A DNA stretch of 64,000 bases from JARKQH01 sp964631605 (GTDB lineage Bacteria; Verrucomicrobiota; Verrucomicrobiia; Limisphaerales; UBA8199): the NCBI GenBank assembly GCA_964631605.1, contig CAZVYG010000014.1, positions 19,223-83,222 of the forward strand, written 5' to 3'. Positions 9,080-18,900 of this stretch are shown in pieces. How positions within the stretch are numbered: the first letter of the stretch is position 1; each line of letters opens with the position of its first letter. Below the pieces are notes generated by a model. The model had not been told where the DNA came from. It did no database searches and was given only the letters and a program-made list of their open reading frames with translations. The position numbers were made by a program, and so were the translations under genes.

Positions 9080-9850
9080 TCAGGGCAATTTGCGGTTCTC
9101 ATCAAACGAGATGTTGAAGCTGTTTAGGTACTGCCTGACGGGGACCCACTCCGCGTGACCGTCACAAAACATGATATTGACACCGTCGGCTCCGTGGTTG
9201 TCGGTCTTGTCCGGATAGTTGTTGATCCCGCCGCTCATGTTCGAGTCGTCCGCGTCCGCAAACAGCCAGACGCGCGTGGGGCCGGGCCGCAACCCGCGAT
9301 TCTCGAAGTTAACCTTCAGCACGTAGCTGTTGATCGCCTTCTCGGATTTTTTGTCGCCCGAAGAGTTGGACATGGACCCGAAAATCTCGTAACTGTGGCC
9401 CCGGCCGCTGAGACGCCCCGCCGGGCAGTTGTTGGTCAAGTCGGCGACCAGGGTTTTGCCGGCGATCAAGAGTGTCTCGTTGGTGACGGTATTCTGCGTG
9501 CTGGGACACACAAAGGTCTTCAGATTGGGAGCATAGGCGGGAAACAGGTAATTCACGTCGTCATCGTCCCCATTCCGCTTGCCTGCCGGCCAGCCACGCG
9601 TGTCACCGACCAGGTCGCCATTGGAATCATCCGCGTATAAAATCGAACTGAGCCCCAGTTGCTTCAGGTTGTTCAGGCACTGGATCTTTTTGGCCCGTTC
9701 CTTGGCTTTGCTCAGGGCGGGCAGCAGCATCGCCGCCAGAATGGCGATGATGGCAATGACCACCAGCAGTTCTATCAAGGTGAAAGCCGCGGCCAGGGTT
9801 CCACGTTGGTTCGTCGCCGTAAACGGACTCTTGTTTGCGGGTTTTTGCAT
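9080..9850 (-). CDS. Prepilin-like (type II pseudopilin) protein with C-terminal DG/H motif
   Basis: The 256-aa protein has a class III signal (FTLIELLVVIAIIAILAAML) at about residues 23-42, the hydrophobic helix of type IV pilins and type II pseudopilins, followed by LPALSKAKERAKKIQCLNNLKQLGL. Near its end it has GVNIMFCDGHAEWVP, the C-terminal signature of the expanded pilin-like family in Planctomycetes and Verrucomicrobia. It would be processed by a prepilin peptidase and sit in the cell envelope. The residue before the cleavage-site Phe is Ala (LAAAF) instead of the usual Gly. No assembly genes are nearby, which is normal for this family. Confidence 0.85.
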   Translation of the reverse strand: MQKPANKSPFTATNQRGTLAAAFTLIELLVVIAIIAILAAMLLPALSKAKERAKKIQCLNNLKQLGLSSILYADDSNGDLVGDTRGWPAGKRNGDDDDVNYLFPAYAPNLKTFVCPSTQNTVTNETLLIAGKTLVADLTNNCPAGRLSGRGHSYEIFGSMSNSSGDKKSEKAINSYVLKVNFENRGLRPGPTRVWLFADADDSNMSGGINNYPDKTDNHGADGVNIMFCDGHAEWVPVRQYLNSFNISFDENRKLP

Positions 9851-10026
9851 AATTCTCCCTGGATCATAGCTTCATTTCGCCTGGGCGCCATTAGCCGAAA
9901 GGATAATTCCGCAGGAAGGTCTGCCCAGGGGTGCGTCAACGCCGGTCAGCCACCGGACTTTTTCATCGTTCAAAGCCCCTTATGGAACTTCCGGTTTTTT
10001 CGCGAGGAGAGCACCCGGCCGGAACG

Positions 10027-11481
10027 TCAGCGGGACGAAGCGCTCAGTACGATTGTCTGGCCGTCCCCCAAGGCGTCCCAGGTGTACACCGCGCCACCCG
10101 CAAAAGTGTCTGCATGGACACCATTGGTCCGCACTTCGACAACCTGTCCGCTCATGTCGCGGGTGTCCACCTTCAGTCTGCCGGTCACGCTCTTGACGCT
10201 GCTCAGGAGGGACAGCGTGAATTGCTTTCTGGCGCTGGAGAGCGAATAAACGAGGGTGGCGGCGGCATTCTGGCCGTCCCCCAGCCAGAGTTCAAAAGGG
10301 CGGGTTTTCACCCAGCCCGGCACATACAGTTCATCCTGGTTATTGAGTGTCGGTTGGGGGATGCGACCGCTTTTCAAACGCGTCAGATACCAGGACTCGG
10401 CGGCGGCTTGCTGGCTGGCGCTGAGGTTCCCATGGGGCCAGTACTGCAATTCGCCGGCGTCCTCGCGGCCGTTGCCATTGAAGTCGTGGTAAACACCCTT
10501 GGCGCCGAGATGAACGGTGAGGTTGGTGAATTCGCCGGGGAATGATTGTCCCGCCACCGCGTTGCTCCAGTAGCTGAGAAAGTTGACGGGGGGGCAGATG
10601 CGCTCATCCTGGTTTACAAACAAATGGATTTCACTGTAAGGATTGTTTTTGGCAGCCAGGTTGGAGGCACGGGCGCGATACCTGTCCAGGACCAACGCAT
10701 CGCCGGTGTTCGGATTGCCAATATCCGCGTCGAGCTGCGGCGTGCGGGCGCCGCCGCGGTTGGCCCCGTTGTGATACCAGCCGTGAACGGGGTCCAGACC
10801 ATAGTCGGATATCCCGAAAAAGGCGGACCCCAGGCAAAAGTAATCGGGGAATTTTGTGAGCGCCGAGAGGGTGTTGCCGCCGCCGCCCGAATAGCCGGTA
10901 ATGTGAACATTGGCCGGATTGACTTGTCTCGGATAGGCGGCCTTCACCGCCTCGACAGCGTCGTAGATGTCGTAAATCTCGACTCCCCCCGAATCCCTCG
11001 CGCCTTCCGAGCCTTCCCGCCCTCGCAGGGTCGGCGAGATGGCAAAAAAGCCGGCATCGCGCAGGCGTTGCGCATGGGGTCGGACGGAGGCGACGTCACT
11101 CGAGGCGGAATAGCCGTGCATGATGACCGCGATGGGCGCGTTGGTCAGGCTGTCGTTGTAATTCAACTCGGCTTTCAGACGGATTGATTTGTCCGAGAGG
11201 CGGGTGACGCTTGAGTCATAGGTGAACCAAGTTTGGACATTGGCCGCCTCCAGACAGGGTAAGGCGAAGCCTCCCAAGGCCGCCAGGCAGACCATCAGGG
11301 CTCGCCTCACCCCACCTCTGGGACCGGGCGCAAATCCGCATCGGGCTTCCTCCCAAGGCCAGGACTGCTTTTCAAACCGCGAGCCAAAGGGGCCGCGTTG
11401 GCGACCGCCTGAGGTGGGAGCCGCTGCCACCGGGGATTTGGCGCGCGCTCGACTGCTCCTAAGCAACGTGGGGTTCGTCAT
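10027..11481 (-). CDS. Secreted alpha/beta hydrolase (esterase/peptidase-like)
   Basis: The protein carries an alpha/beta hydrolase core: APIAVIMHGYSAS (oxyanion strand), then VHITGYSGGGGNTLSAL with the nucleophile elbow G-Y-S-G-G. The acid and histidine cannot be assigned with certainty; VYHDFNGNGRED is a candidate region. A hydrophobic segment at residues 61-78 (RRALMVCLAALGGFAL) looks like a signal peptide, so the true start may be the ATG at 11295 and the first 62 residues non-coding or an unusually long n-region. It lies about 50 bp downstream of the response regulator gene on the same strand and might belong to that operon. The substrate is unknown. Confidence 0.7.
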   Translation of the reverse strand: MTNPTLLRSSRARAKSPVAAAPTSGGRQRGPFGSRFEKQSWPWEEARCGFAPGPRGGVRRALMVCLAALGGFALPCLEAANVQTWFTYDSSVTRLSDKSIRLKAELNYNDSLTNAPIAVIMHGYSASSDVASVRPHAQRLRDAGFFAISPTLRGREGSEGARDSGGVEIYDIYDAVEAVKAAYPRQVNPANVHITGYSGGGGNTLSALTKFPDYFCLGSAFFGISDYGLDPVHGWYHNGANRGGARTPQLDADIGNPNTGDALVLDRYRARASNLAAKNNPYSEIHLFVNQDERICPPVNFLSYWSNAVAGQSFPGEFTNLTVHLGAKGVYHDFNGNGREDAGELQYWPHGNLSASQQAAAESWYLTRLKSGRIPQPTLNNQDELYVPGWVKTRPFELWLGDGQNAAATLVYSLSSARKQFTLSLLSSVKSVTGRLKVDTRDMSGQVVEVRTNGVHADTFAGGAVYTWDALGDGQTIVLSASSR

Positions 11482-11531
11482 GAGTTGATTGATGGGGCAC
11501 CGCGGGAGGCTTCAGAAGCGCCGGCGCCAGG

Positions 11532-12167
11532 CTAGGGAAGATGCACCAGGCCGCGCTGCACGGCAATGGCCACCAGTTCGGTGCGGTCGGCCGCCCCGAG
11601 TTTGGTGAGCAGACTGCGCACGTGCGCCTTGGCGGTGAATTCCGTGAATTTCAGAATGCCGGCGATGTCCTTGTTGGTGAGCCCTTTGACCACCAGGGGC
11701 AGCACCTCGCGCTCGCGGTCGGTCAGTTCGCCAAAGGTGGCGCGCTCTTCCAAGCGCCGCTGCACTTGGGGCGGGATATAGCGCTTGCCCAAGGCGGCGG
11801 CCTCGATGGCGCGCAGCAACTCGGGCCCCGGCACGCTCTTCAGAAGGTATCCGCAAGCCCCAGCCTGCAATGCCCGGTGAATGTCCTCATCGCCGTCGAA
11901 GGTGGTGAGCATGAGCACCCGCGCGGCGGGAAATTCCTGCCGGATTTGTTGGAGAGCCTCGATGCCCGTGGCATCCGGCAATCGCAGGTCCATCAGCGTC
12001 ATGCCCGGCTCATGGCGGCGAAACTCGGCGAGGGCCGAGGCCGCGTCGCCCGCCTCAGCCACCACCCGAAAATCCTTGCGCAGGCTTAAGACGGCTTTCA
12101 GCCCGGCGCGAAAGACGAAGTGGTCGTCCACGATCAGCAGTGTTAAAGGGGGGTCAAACGGGGGCAT
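11532..12167 (-). CDS. NarL/LuxR-family response regulator
   Basis: The 211-aa protein has an N-terminal receiver domain (LLIVDDHFVFRAGL, phospho-acceptor Asp in TLMDLRLPD, and MLTTFDGDE) and a C-terminal LuxR-type helix-turn-helix (LTDREREVLPLVVKGLTNKD). The start codon is 3 bp downstream of the stop of the kinase gene, so they form a cognate pair and are probably translated from one message. The last helix is slightly atypical (ILKFTEFTAKAHVRS in place of the common ISxxTVKxH), but the domain length is normal. Target genes are not evident; the adjacent hydrolase is a candidate. Confidence 0.9.
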   Translation of the reverse strand: MPPFDPPLTLLIVDDHFVFRAGLKAVLSLRKDFRVVAEAGDAASALAEFRRHEPGMTLMDLRLPDATGIEALQQIRQEFPAARVLMLTTFDGDEDIHRALQAGACGYLLKSVPGPELLRAIEAAALGKRYIPPQVQRRLEERATFGELTDREREVLPLVVKGLTNKDIAGILKFTEFTAKAHVRSLLTKLGAADRTELVAIAVQRGLVHLP

Positions 12168-12170
12168 AGC

Positions 12171-14378
12171 TTAAGTCTCCTTCAGCCGCGAGGCCGGCAC
12201 GGTCAGCCGCAGCCGTGTCCCGCGGCCGGGCTGGGAATCCAGCCTGAGTTCGGCCTCGAGCGCGCGGGCGCGTTCGCGCAGGCCGCGCAAGCCGAAATGA
12301 CCGTTGACCGAGGCGGCGTGGGCATCAAACCCGCAGCCGTCGTCGTCCACCCGCAGTTCGACGGCTTCCGGGCTGAAGCGGAGAACGATTTCGATTCTGC
12401 GCGCCTGCGCGTGTTTAAGGGCGTTGGTCACGCCCTCTTGGGCCACGCGAAACAAGTGGCTGGCCACCCCGGGAGGAACCTGCTGGGGCTCGCCCTCGCA
12501 CCGGACCTCAACAGCCGGCCCATGCGTATCCGCCAGGGCCTTGCCCAGTTGCTGCAAGGCTTCCGGAAGGGTGGCCTCCTCGAGTTTCACCGACCGCAAA
12601 TTCCAAATCGAACGGCGAACCTCCAACTGGCTTTCGCGCAATTGTTCCGTGGCGGCCACCAGCAGCCGCTCGGATTCCTGCGGCTGATCCCTGAAAAACC
12701 CCCGCGCCGCGTCCAGTTGCAGTGCGGTGCTGGCCAGCGTCTGTTCGAGCGTGTCGTGCAGTTCACGAGCCATCCGGGTGCGCTCGGCGGTCAACAAGGC
12801 AAAATCCGCCTCGGCGGCATGGCGTGCCGCCAATTCCTCCTGCCACTCGCCGGTCCGCACACTGTAGCGCTTGGCCAGCTCGTCCCGTGCTGCCCGCAGT
12901 TGCTCGCGGGTTTCACGCAAAGCGGCGTTTTTCCGCGCCAGCACCACCGTGGCCAGCAGGGTGAGTCCCAGGAGCAACAGCGCCCCCAGCAGGGTGCCCA
13001 GGATGGTCTTGGTCAGCCCGGGAGAGGTCCACCAAGGCGCGGCGCGCACCAGTTTCACATCCGACAGGGCGCGAGCGTGAAGGCGCAGTTCGCGAGGAAA
13101 TGGAAACATCGTGGGACGTTGACTGGGCCGGACGAAAGGCTCGGTGATGCCCGTCACGGCCAGGTGCGCCCCCTCGCGCAGCCAACCGGGGAACGCGCCG
13201 CCGGCGGCGGGCAGCCAGGCCTCGAATTCCTCTTCGCCATCGCTCAGATTCAGCACCCAGCTTCCCTCCCCCGGCCGCGGCGCGCTGCAAAGCCGCCCGG
13301 TGATGCGGCGCAGTTCGCAAGGGTGCTGCAAGGCCTCGCGCACGGAACTGGCGACGGGGACGGGAGGCGGACCCGAGGCCACCTTGCGCACCAGCGCTTT
13401 CATCAGCCAGAGGGAATGCTCGCGCATCTCGGGAAACCCGACCAGGTCCAACTCATCACCGGGAAGCAAGTCGCCGCTCCCGGTCGCCTCGACGAACAGG
13501 CCGCTGGTGGCGTCCCGAACGGTCAACCGCTGGCCGGCATGGCGGCCGAGCAAGTGACCCCGCACCCGCACCCGGTGCTGCGGAAAACCCTCCGGCGAGT
13601 AGTGGAACAACGACCGGATCGTGACCACCGGCAGCGTCTCCACCGGGCGCGCCGGACGGACCACTTTGACCTCAGCGTCAGAGGCGGCCACGACAATCGG
13701 CGCAAGCAATTGCCGTTGCCAGCTAAACACACCCGCGGCCGTGCCGCGCACAATCACCTCGGCATCCACCAGATTGGTGGTGGCGGGGCCGTACTCGGTC
13801 ACCCGCACCAAGAGGTCCGTTCCATCCGAACGCAACTCCATCGCCAGATGCGCCTGCGCCTTGCTGGTTCGAAAGGCGGGCACTGCCGACCTCACAATGC
13901 CGCGCACCTCGACCCGGCGCGAATCATAACGCCCCGTGGCCAGCGCGGCGGCGGTCACCCGCTCCGGCTCCGGCAGCACGCCGCGGCCCAGGTTCTCCAG
14001 CCGGCGCAGTTGCACAATGGGCGCATAATCTCCCGAGCCGGTTTCGCCTTCGATGACGACGCGGTCCCCCACGCTCACTTCCGGCTTGAGCCCCCGCAGA
14101 CTGATATAGATGCCGTCGGTGGAATCCTGAAAACATATCCCGTCGCTAAGCAGGGGATGATAATGCGTCACCACTCCTTCCAAACGCACGGGCAGTTTTT
14201 GCTCAGCCACCTCCGCGGGCAGGGCGTGCACCAAAGCTGCGTTGGTGAGTGTAATTCCGGCACTTGTCCCGCCCTGAGACTCCGCCAGCACCGGTAACGT
14301 TAAGCAAGCCAGCCCCAACACCCCACATCCCGCGACCCTCCGGTCGCGGATGGTTGACATGAGACGGCTCAACTGCAT
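12171..14378 (-). CDS. Membrane sensor histidine kinase, NarX/DesK (HisKA_3) type
   Basis: The 735-aa protein has a signal or anchor segment at the N-terminus, then a large extracytoplasmic region (about 30-430) with repeated OB-like beta segments (VRLEGVVTHYHPL, VEVRGIVRSAV, VRVRGHLLGRH), as in other verrucomicrobial sensor kinases. One membrane segment follows at about 440-465. The cytoplasmic part has the HisKA_3 phospho-acceptor (ARELHDTLEQTLA, His near residue 541) and a HATPase_c domain (NALKHA, DDGCGFD, GLRGLRERA). ATG 14378 has a GGAG 9 nt upstream. It pairs with the response regulator just downstream. The signal sensed is unknown. Confidence 0.9.
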   Translation of the reverse strand: MQLSRLMSTIRDRRVAGCGVLGLACLTLPVLAESQGGTSAGITLTNAALVHALPAEVAEQKLPVRLEGVVTHYHPLLSDGICFQDSTDGIYISLRGLKPEVSVGDRVVIEGETGSGDYAPIVQLRRLENLGRGVLPEPERVTAAALATGRYDSRRVEVRGIVRSAVPAFRTSKAQAHLAMELRSDGTDLLVRVTEYGPATTNLVDAEVIVRGTAAGVFSWQRQLLAPIVVAASDAEVKVVRPARPVETLPVVTIRSLFHYSPEGFPQHRVRVRGHLLGRHAGQRLTVRDATSGLFVEATGSGDLLPGDELDLVGFPEMREHSLWLMKALVRKVASGPPPVPVASSVREALQHPCELRRITGRLCSAPRPGEGSWVLNLSDGEEEFEAWLPAAGGAFPGWLREGAHLAVTGITEPFVRPSQRPTMFPFPRELRLHARALSDVKLVRAAPWWTSPGLTKTILGTLLGALLLLGLTLLATVVLARKNAALRETREQLRAARDELAKRYSVRTGEWQEELAARHAAEADFALLTAERTRMARELHDTLEQTLASTALQLDAARGFFRDQPQESERLLVAATEQLRESQLEVRRSIWNLRSVKLEEATLPEALQQLGKALADTHGPAVEVRCEGEPQQVPPGVASHLFRVAQEGVTNALKHAQARRIEIVLRFSPEAVELRVDDDGCGFDAHAASVNGHFGLRGLRERARALEAELRLDSQPGRGTRLRLTVPASRLKET

Positions 14379-14416
14379 AGGTCGGGACTCCGCACACTGC
14401 GGCCTTTTTTTGTTAA

Positions 14417-14422
14417 ATTATA
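14417..14422 (-). promoter_or_regulatory. Possible -10 element (TATAAT) for the kinase-regulator operon
   Basis: A perfect TATAAT on the minus strand lies about 39 nt upstream of the kinase start codon, in an AT-rich island within GC-rich DNA. I see no convincing -35 hexamer at 16-18 nt spacing (the best is around 14440-14446), so only the -10 is proposed. Confidence 0.35.
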
Positions 14423-14563
14423 CCGCCAGCCCGGTTGGGGAAACTATCCTTTTGGATAACCCGCCGACCACCCGGGAACCTTCCAGTGTTGAAGGGGGTG
14501 GGGTTTCAGATCGTTTCGCCCGGCGCCTCGCCGCGCGCGCAACTCCAACAAACCGGTTCGTTT

Positions 14564-15208
14564 CTAAAAGAGGATCCCGAAACCCACCATGTGCAGGTTC
14601 AAACCTGGGTTGGGCCGGGCAGTGCTGCCGTTGGACATGTGCTGGAACCGGTAGCTGAGCCGCAGCTTTGAGGCGAGGTCAAGGTTGACGCCCACGTGGC
14701 TGGTGAACTGCAGCTTGGTTCCGAAATCCGTGGTGCCATAAACCTCCTGACTCAAATAAGTGGGACAAAAACCCACCTCGAGGCTCAAGGGAAATCGGAG
14801 GCTTCCAAACAGCAATCCTGCGCCGCCTTTGAGCGCTGCCCCGTCGCCGTAATCATCGCCCAGCCAGCCGGTCGAAGCCGTCAGGGTGGGGCGCAAGTAC
14901 AAAGCCCCGTTCGATTCCCAGCGCCAGGGCAGCCCGACATCGGCGTAGAATTCGCCTTGGGTGAACTGCTTGCTTTCGGTGGGAAAGGAGACACCAAAAC
15001 GCGCGCCGGCGGCGAGGATGGCCACCTTGTTGGTGGTCGAGGCAAAACCGCACGGGGCGCCAACGAGCAGCAGAGCCAACATCAGAAAAGCCGCCCGGCC
15101 CCGGCGCGGGAGAAGGAGCAGGTTGCCGCGGGCGTCTCCAGCCGGGGACGACACCGGCCTGATGCAAGGCGCTTTCCCGCGCGGTTTCCAGCAACGACGG
15201 GCGTCCAT
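14564..15208 (-). CDS. PagL-like acyloxyacyl hydrolase-family outer-membrane protein
   Basis: The 214-aa protein begins with a basic n-region and a hydrophobic signal (FLMLALLLVGAPCGFAS). It continues in amphipathic strands and ends LHMVGFGILF with terminal Phe, as in outer-membrane beta barrels. Near the end is YRFQHMSNGSTARPNPGLN, matching the PagL lipid A 3-O-deacylase signature around the catalytic His-x-Ser. In PagL a Glu follows 14 residues after the His; here that position is Asn, so deacylase activity is uncertain. Its start is 4 bp from the stop of the response regulator gene, so it is probably co-transcribed with that regulator and its kinase. Confidence 0.7.
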   Translation of the reverse strand: MDARRCWKPRGKAPCIRPVSSPAGDARGNLLLLPRRGRAAFLMLALLLVGAPCGFASTTNKVAILAAGARFGVSFPTESKQFTQGEFYADVGLPWRWESNGALYLRPTLTASTGWLGDDYGDGAALKGGAGLLFGSLRFPLSLEVGFCPTYLSQEVYGTTDFGTKLQFTSHVGVNLDLASKLRLSYRFQHMSNGSTARPNPGLNLHMVGFGILF

Positions 15209-15212
15209 AGGA

Positions 15213-15839
15213 TTATCGCTTCAGGAATTTCGCCACCGCCTCGGTCCGCGTCCGCACCTGAAGTTTTTCGTAAATGCGGCGGATGTAGGTGTGGACGGTT
15301 TCGTAGCTGATGCCGAGTTTGTCGGCGATTTCCTTGTAGAGGAAGCCCTGGCTGAGGCAGTCGAGCACTTCCTGCTCGCGCTGGGACAGATTTTCGGTCG
15401 GCTGCGGCGACGGGCCGGCCTTCTGGAAGGACTGGACCACTTTGCGCGCAATGTGGGTGGTCATCGGCGACCCGCCGCGGTGGACTTCGCGCAGCGACTC
15501 GAGCAGCTCGGCGCTGCGGGTGCGTTTGAGCAGGTAGCCCGAAGCCCCGGCCGCCAGCGCGTTGAAAATGTTTTCCGTGTCCTCGTAAACGGTGAGCATG
15601 ACCACCTGGATGTGCGGGGCGATCTGCTTGAGCTGCCGCACGCACTCGACGCCGTTCATTCCCGGCAGGTTGATATCCATCAGCACCACCTCGGGACGGT
15701 CTTTGGGCAAACCCTGAAGCGCGGACTCGGCGTCGCCGTACTGGCTGACACAACGAAACCCCTCGGCGCGATTGATCACCCGCGCGAGCGTGTTTCGCAA
15801 CTGTTCGTTATCTTCTACAATGGAAACCGAAATCGGCAT
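15213..15839 (-). CDS. NarL/LuxR-family response regulator
   Basis: I chose ATG 15839 because it opens the receiver domain directly (MPISVSIVEDNEQLRN); the longer frame upstream is arginine-rich and overlaps the kinase gene. The receiver contains the acceptor Asp in VVLMDINLPGMNGVE and MLTVYEDTE. The C-terminal HTH is LSQREQEVLDCLSQGFLYKEI followed by ISYETVHTYIRRIYEKL, a canonical LuxR domain. The gene lies 61 bp downstream of the propeller-type kinase and 4 bp upstream of the PagL-like gene, giving an operon kinase-regulator-outer membrane protein. Confidence 0.92.
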   Translation of the reverse strand: MPISVSIVEDNEQLRNTLARVINRAEGFRCVSQYGDAESALQGLPKDRPEVVLMDINLPGMNGVECVRQLKQIAPHIQVVMLTVYEDTENIFNALAAGASGYLLKRTRSAELLESLREVHRGGSPMTTHIARKVVQSFQKAGPSPQPTENLSQREQEVLDCLSQGFLYKEIADKLGISYETVHTYIRRIYEKLQVRTRTEAVAKFLKR

Positions 15840-15900
15840 TCGCAGCCTGCTCAGTGTTACCCGGCTTGGCCGGCGGGTCAAACGGAGACTTCTTTTGCGC

Positions 15901-18900
15901 CTACTTTTCCTTCCCGTCCCGCCCCGGCGCGCGCAACGGAACCACCAGCCGGATGCAAACACCGCCTTCCGCTCCGGGTCCGGTCTGGAACTGGCCGGCG
16001 ATCTCTTCCATCCGGCGGCGCATGTTGCGCAAACCGTTCCGGCCCTTGTTTTCGGCCCCGGGCGGAAGGCCCTGGCCGTTGTCCTCGATTTCGAGGGTAA
16101 ACTGATCCGGAGCGAGGCGCAACCGCAGCCGGGCGGCGGAAGCGCGCGAATGTTTTACGATGTTGTTGATCGCCTCTTTGGCGACGAGGAACACATTGTG
16201 GCGCAACTCGGGGGAGATGGGTGTCGCGGGCAACTGGGGCGGGACCTCGAGGCGGTATTGCAGGCCGGCCAGCGCCAGGTACTCCTGCGCGTACTTGCAG
16301 AGATAGTTGATCAGGCCGTCCAGCGTGTCGTTGGCGGGATTGACTGTCCACACAATTTCATCCAGAGCCCGGGTCGTCTCCCGGGCCGTCTGCGCAATCT
16401 GCCGGGCGTGGCTCTCGATTTCCGCCGGCAAATCCTTGTCCGCCTCCGCCATCTCACCCAGCAGCGCGACCTGGGTCAGGTTGGCGCCGAGTTGATCGTG
16501 CAGGTCGCGCGCGATGCGGGCGCGTTCCTTCTCGAGGGCTTCCTGCTGGCGCAGGGCGCTGAGCTGGCGCTGAAGTTTTTGCGTGGAGACGTAGTGCACC
16601 GACCCAATGATGGCCCCCAGCAACGCGAGGGAGGCCAGCGTGAGAAACCACCAGGTCCGCCAGAACGGAGGCTGAACGATGACCCCCAGCGACATGCCAG
16701 CCGGGTTCCAAACCCCGTCCTCGTTGCCGGCGGTCACCTCGAAGCGGTAGCGGCCGGGCGGCAAACGCGGATAGCGGACCACGCGACGGTCGGACTCCAC
16801 TTCGGTCCAGTCGGTCTCGTGCGGGTTGAGCCGGTAGCGGAAGCGCGCCTTGTCCGGCGCGGCGAGGTTGAGGCTGGTGTAACGGATTTCCAGCGCCTGA
16901 CTTCCCGGGGGAACCGTCACTTCGCGGAGGGGCGCCGCGCCGAGGGTGCCTGCGTCCAGGCGCCGGCCATCCAGGTAAACCGCTTCAATCATCACGGGCG
17001 GGGGATTGGTGTTGCGCTTAAGCTGGGCGGGGTCCACCGACACCAGCCCTTTGATGGTTGGAAACCAGACCCTTCCGTCGCGCGTGCGGCACGCCGCAGG
17101 CTGGGACCCCTGGGTGCACTCCGGCGAAGGCAAACCTTCCGCCCGACCGTACAGGCGCGGCGCCACTGACGGAATCAGGCCGGCGGCGAGGTCGGCCAGC
17201 TCCTTGGGCGCCACCCGCAACAGGCCCGCGGTCGTGCCCAACCAAAGATGATCGAGGTTATCCTCCAGCAGGAAGGCGATGCTGTCTCCCGCCGGCCCCA
17301 ATCGTCCCGCATAAGAGGTCCAGCGCCCCTCCGCGAATCGGCACAAGCCGCTCGAGGTTCCCACCCAGAGCACGCCCTTTCTGTCGCGCAGCAGCGCGGT
17401 GATGTTGTCGCTGGGCAAGCCGTTGGTCCGGGTGAAGGCCTCGAAACGCCCCGCTTGCCAGCGGACCACGCCGCCGCCGTCGGTCCCGATCCAGAGCCCC
17501 TTCGCGCCATCCTCCGCCAGCGCGCGAACCGGGAAAGGGGGCAATCCCTCCTGGGCCGTCAACCGGCTCCATTCCGATCCATCCCAACCCGCCAGGCCCG
17601 CTTCGGTGCCAGCCCAAAGCCTGCCCATGCTGTCTTGATACAGCGCCGAAACATCCCGGCGCAACAGGTCCGGCCCCTGCGCCTGCCGAAACTTGTTTTC
17701 CGAGAGACGCAACAAACCACCATTGACGGTTCCCGCCCACACCTGTTGTTGCTGGTCCACGAACACGGACCGCACGAAGCACTTCATCGGCCCCAACGTG
17801 TGAAGGTCCAGTTTCGCCTGGAAATCCGTAAACACCACCGAGTGTCCGTCGGCAAAGCGGTCAATGCGCTGGTCGTTGTAGCCCACCCAGAGCCCGCCGA
17901 GGACATCCTCAGCCAGTGACTGCACGGTGGCGCCGCGGGAAGACTCGAGCACCTCGAAGAGGTGCCGTTTCACCCGCGCCAGCCCCCCCCCGTTCATGCC
18001 CACCCACAAGCTGCCCTCGCGGTCCATCGCCAGCGAGAGCACGGCGCTGTGGGAAAGTTCCGCGGTGGAAAGTTGAGCGTAACGCCCATCCGGTTGGAAC
18101 CAGAACACTCCGTCCCCGTGCGTGCCGACCACGGGGTTGCCCTCAAGATCCTCGCAAACCGCGGTGATGGGGACGCCCTCTGTCCAAGGGTAGGGGCCCA
18201 GGTCGCGTTGCATCTGGTTCCGTTTCCATTTCTGGATGCGATTATCGGCCAGGCGCCAGTAACCGCCCTGGCGGCTGGCCAGCAGCGCATCCAGGCGCCG
18301 TGCCAGCCCCGGACGCCCATCCGGCCGCGCGGCGACCGGAAACTGAAATTCATAAACCACCGGCAGGCCGGTCGCGGGTCCGGGCGGCACTTGGCCAATG
18401 GCGGTGAGCTGCCAATCCGATCCAATCCAGGTCAACCCTTCGTCGTCGGTGATGACCGCCCGGCAGTTGCTGGCCAGCCCCGCTCCGGCGTTCCAAACAT
18501 TCACCTGCCTGTTTTGGTAGCGGCAAAGCTGGCCGTCGGCGGTGTACAGCCACACCGCCCCGCTTCGGTCTTCGCAGGCGGACATCAGCCGGCCTTCGCG
18601 CGTGCCGCGCCCGATGTCGAGGCTGATCACGCGTCCCTGCCGCACGAGGAAGACGCCGGCGCTTTCGGTGCCGATCCATAAATTAGTTTGACTGTCCTCG
18701 AACAGCTTCAGAATGCGGCTGCTGGACAGCCCCGGCGTATTGGCCTGGCGAAAGGTGGTGAAATGCAGGCCATCGAAGCGAGCCAGACCGTCGAGCGTGC
18801 CGGCCCAGAGGTAGCCTTCGCGGCTCTGAACCAGCGTGAGCACCGCGCTTTGGGGCAAACCGTCCTCGACCCCCCAAACCCGAACGTTGAAGCCGGGCGG

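Noticed and set aside
14390..14412. Hairpin CCGCA-CAC-TGCGG followed by a T-run on the + strand
   Set aside because: No + strand gene ends here; it lies in the leader of the minus-strand kinase, so a terminator role is not supported.
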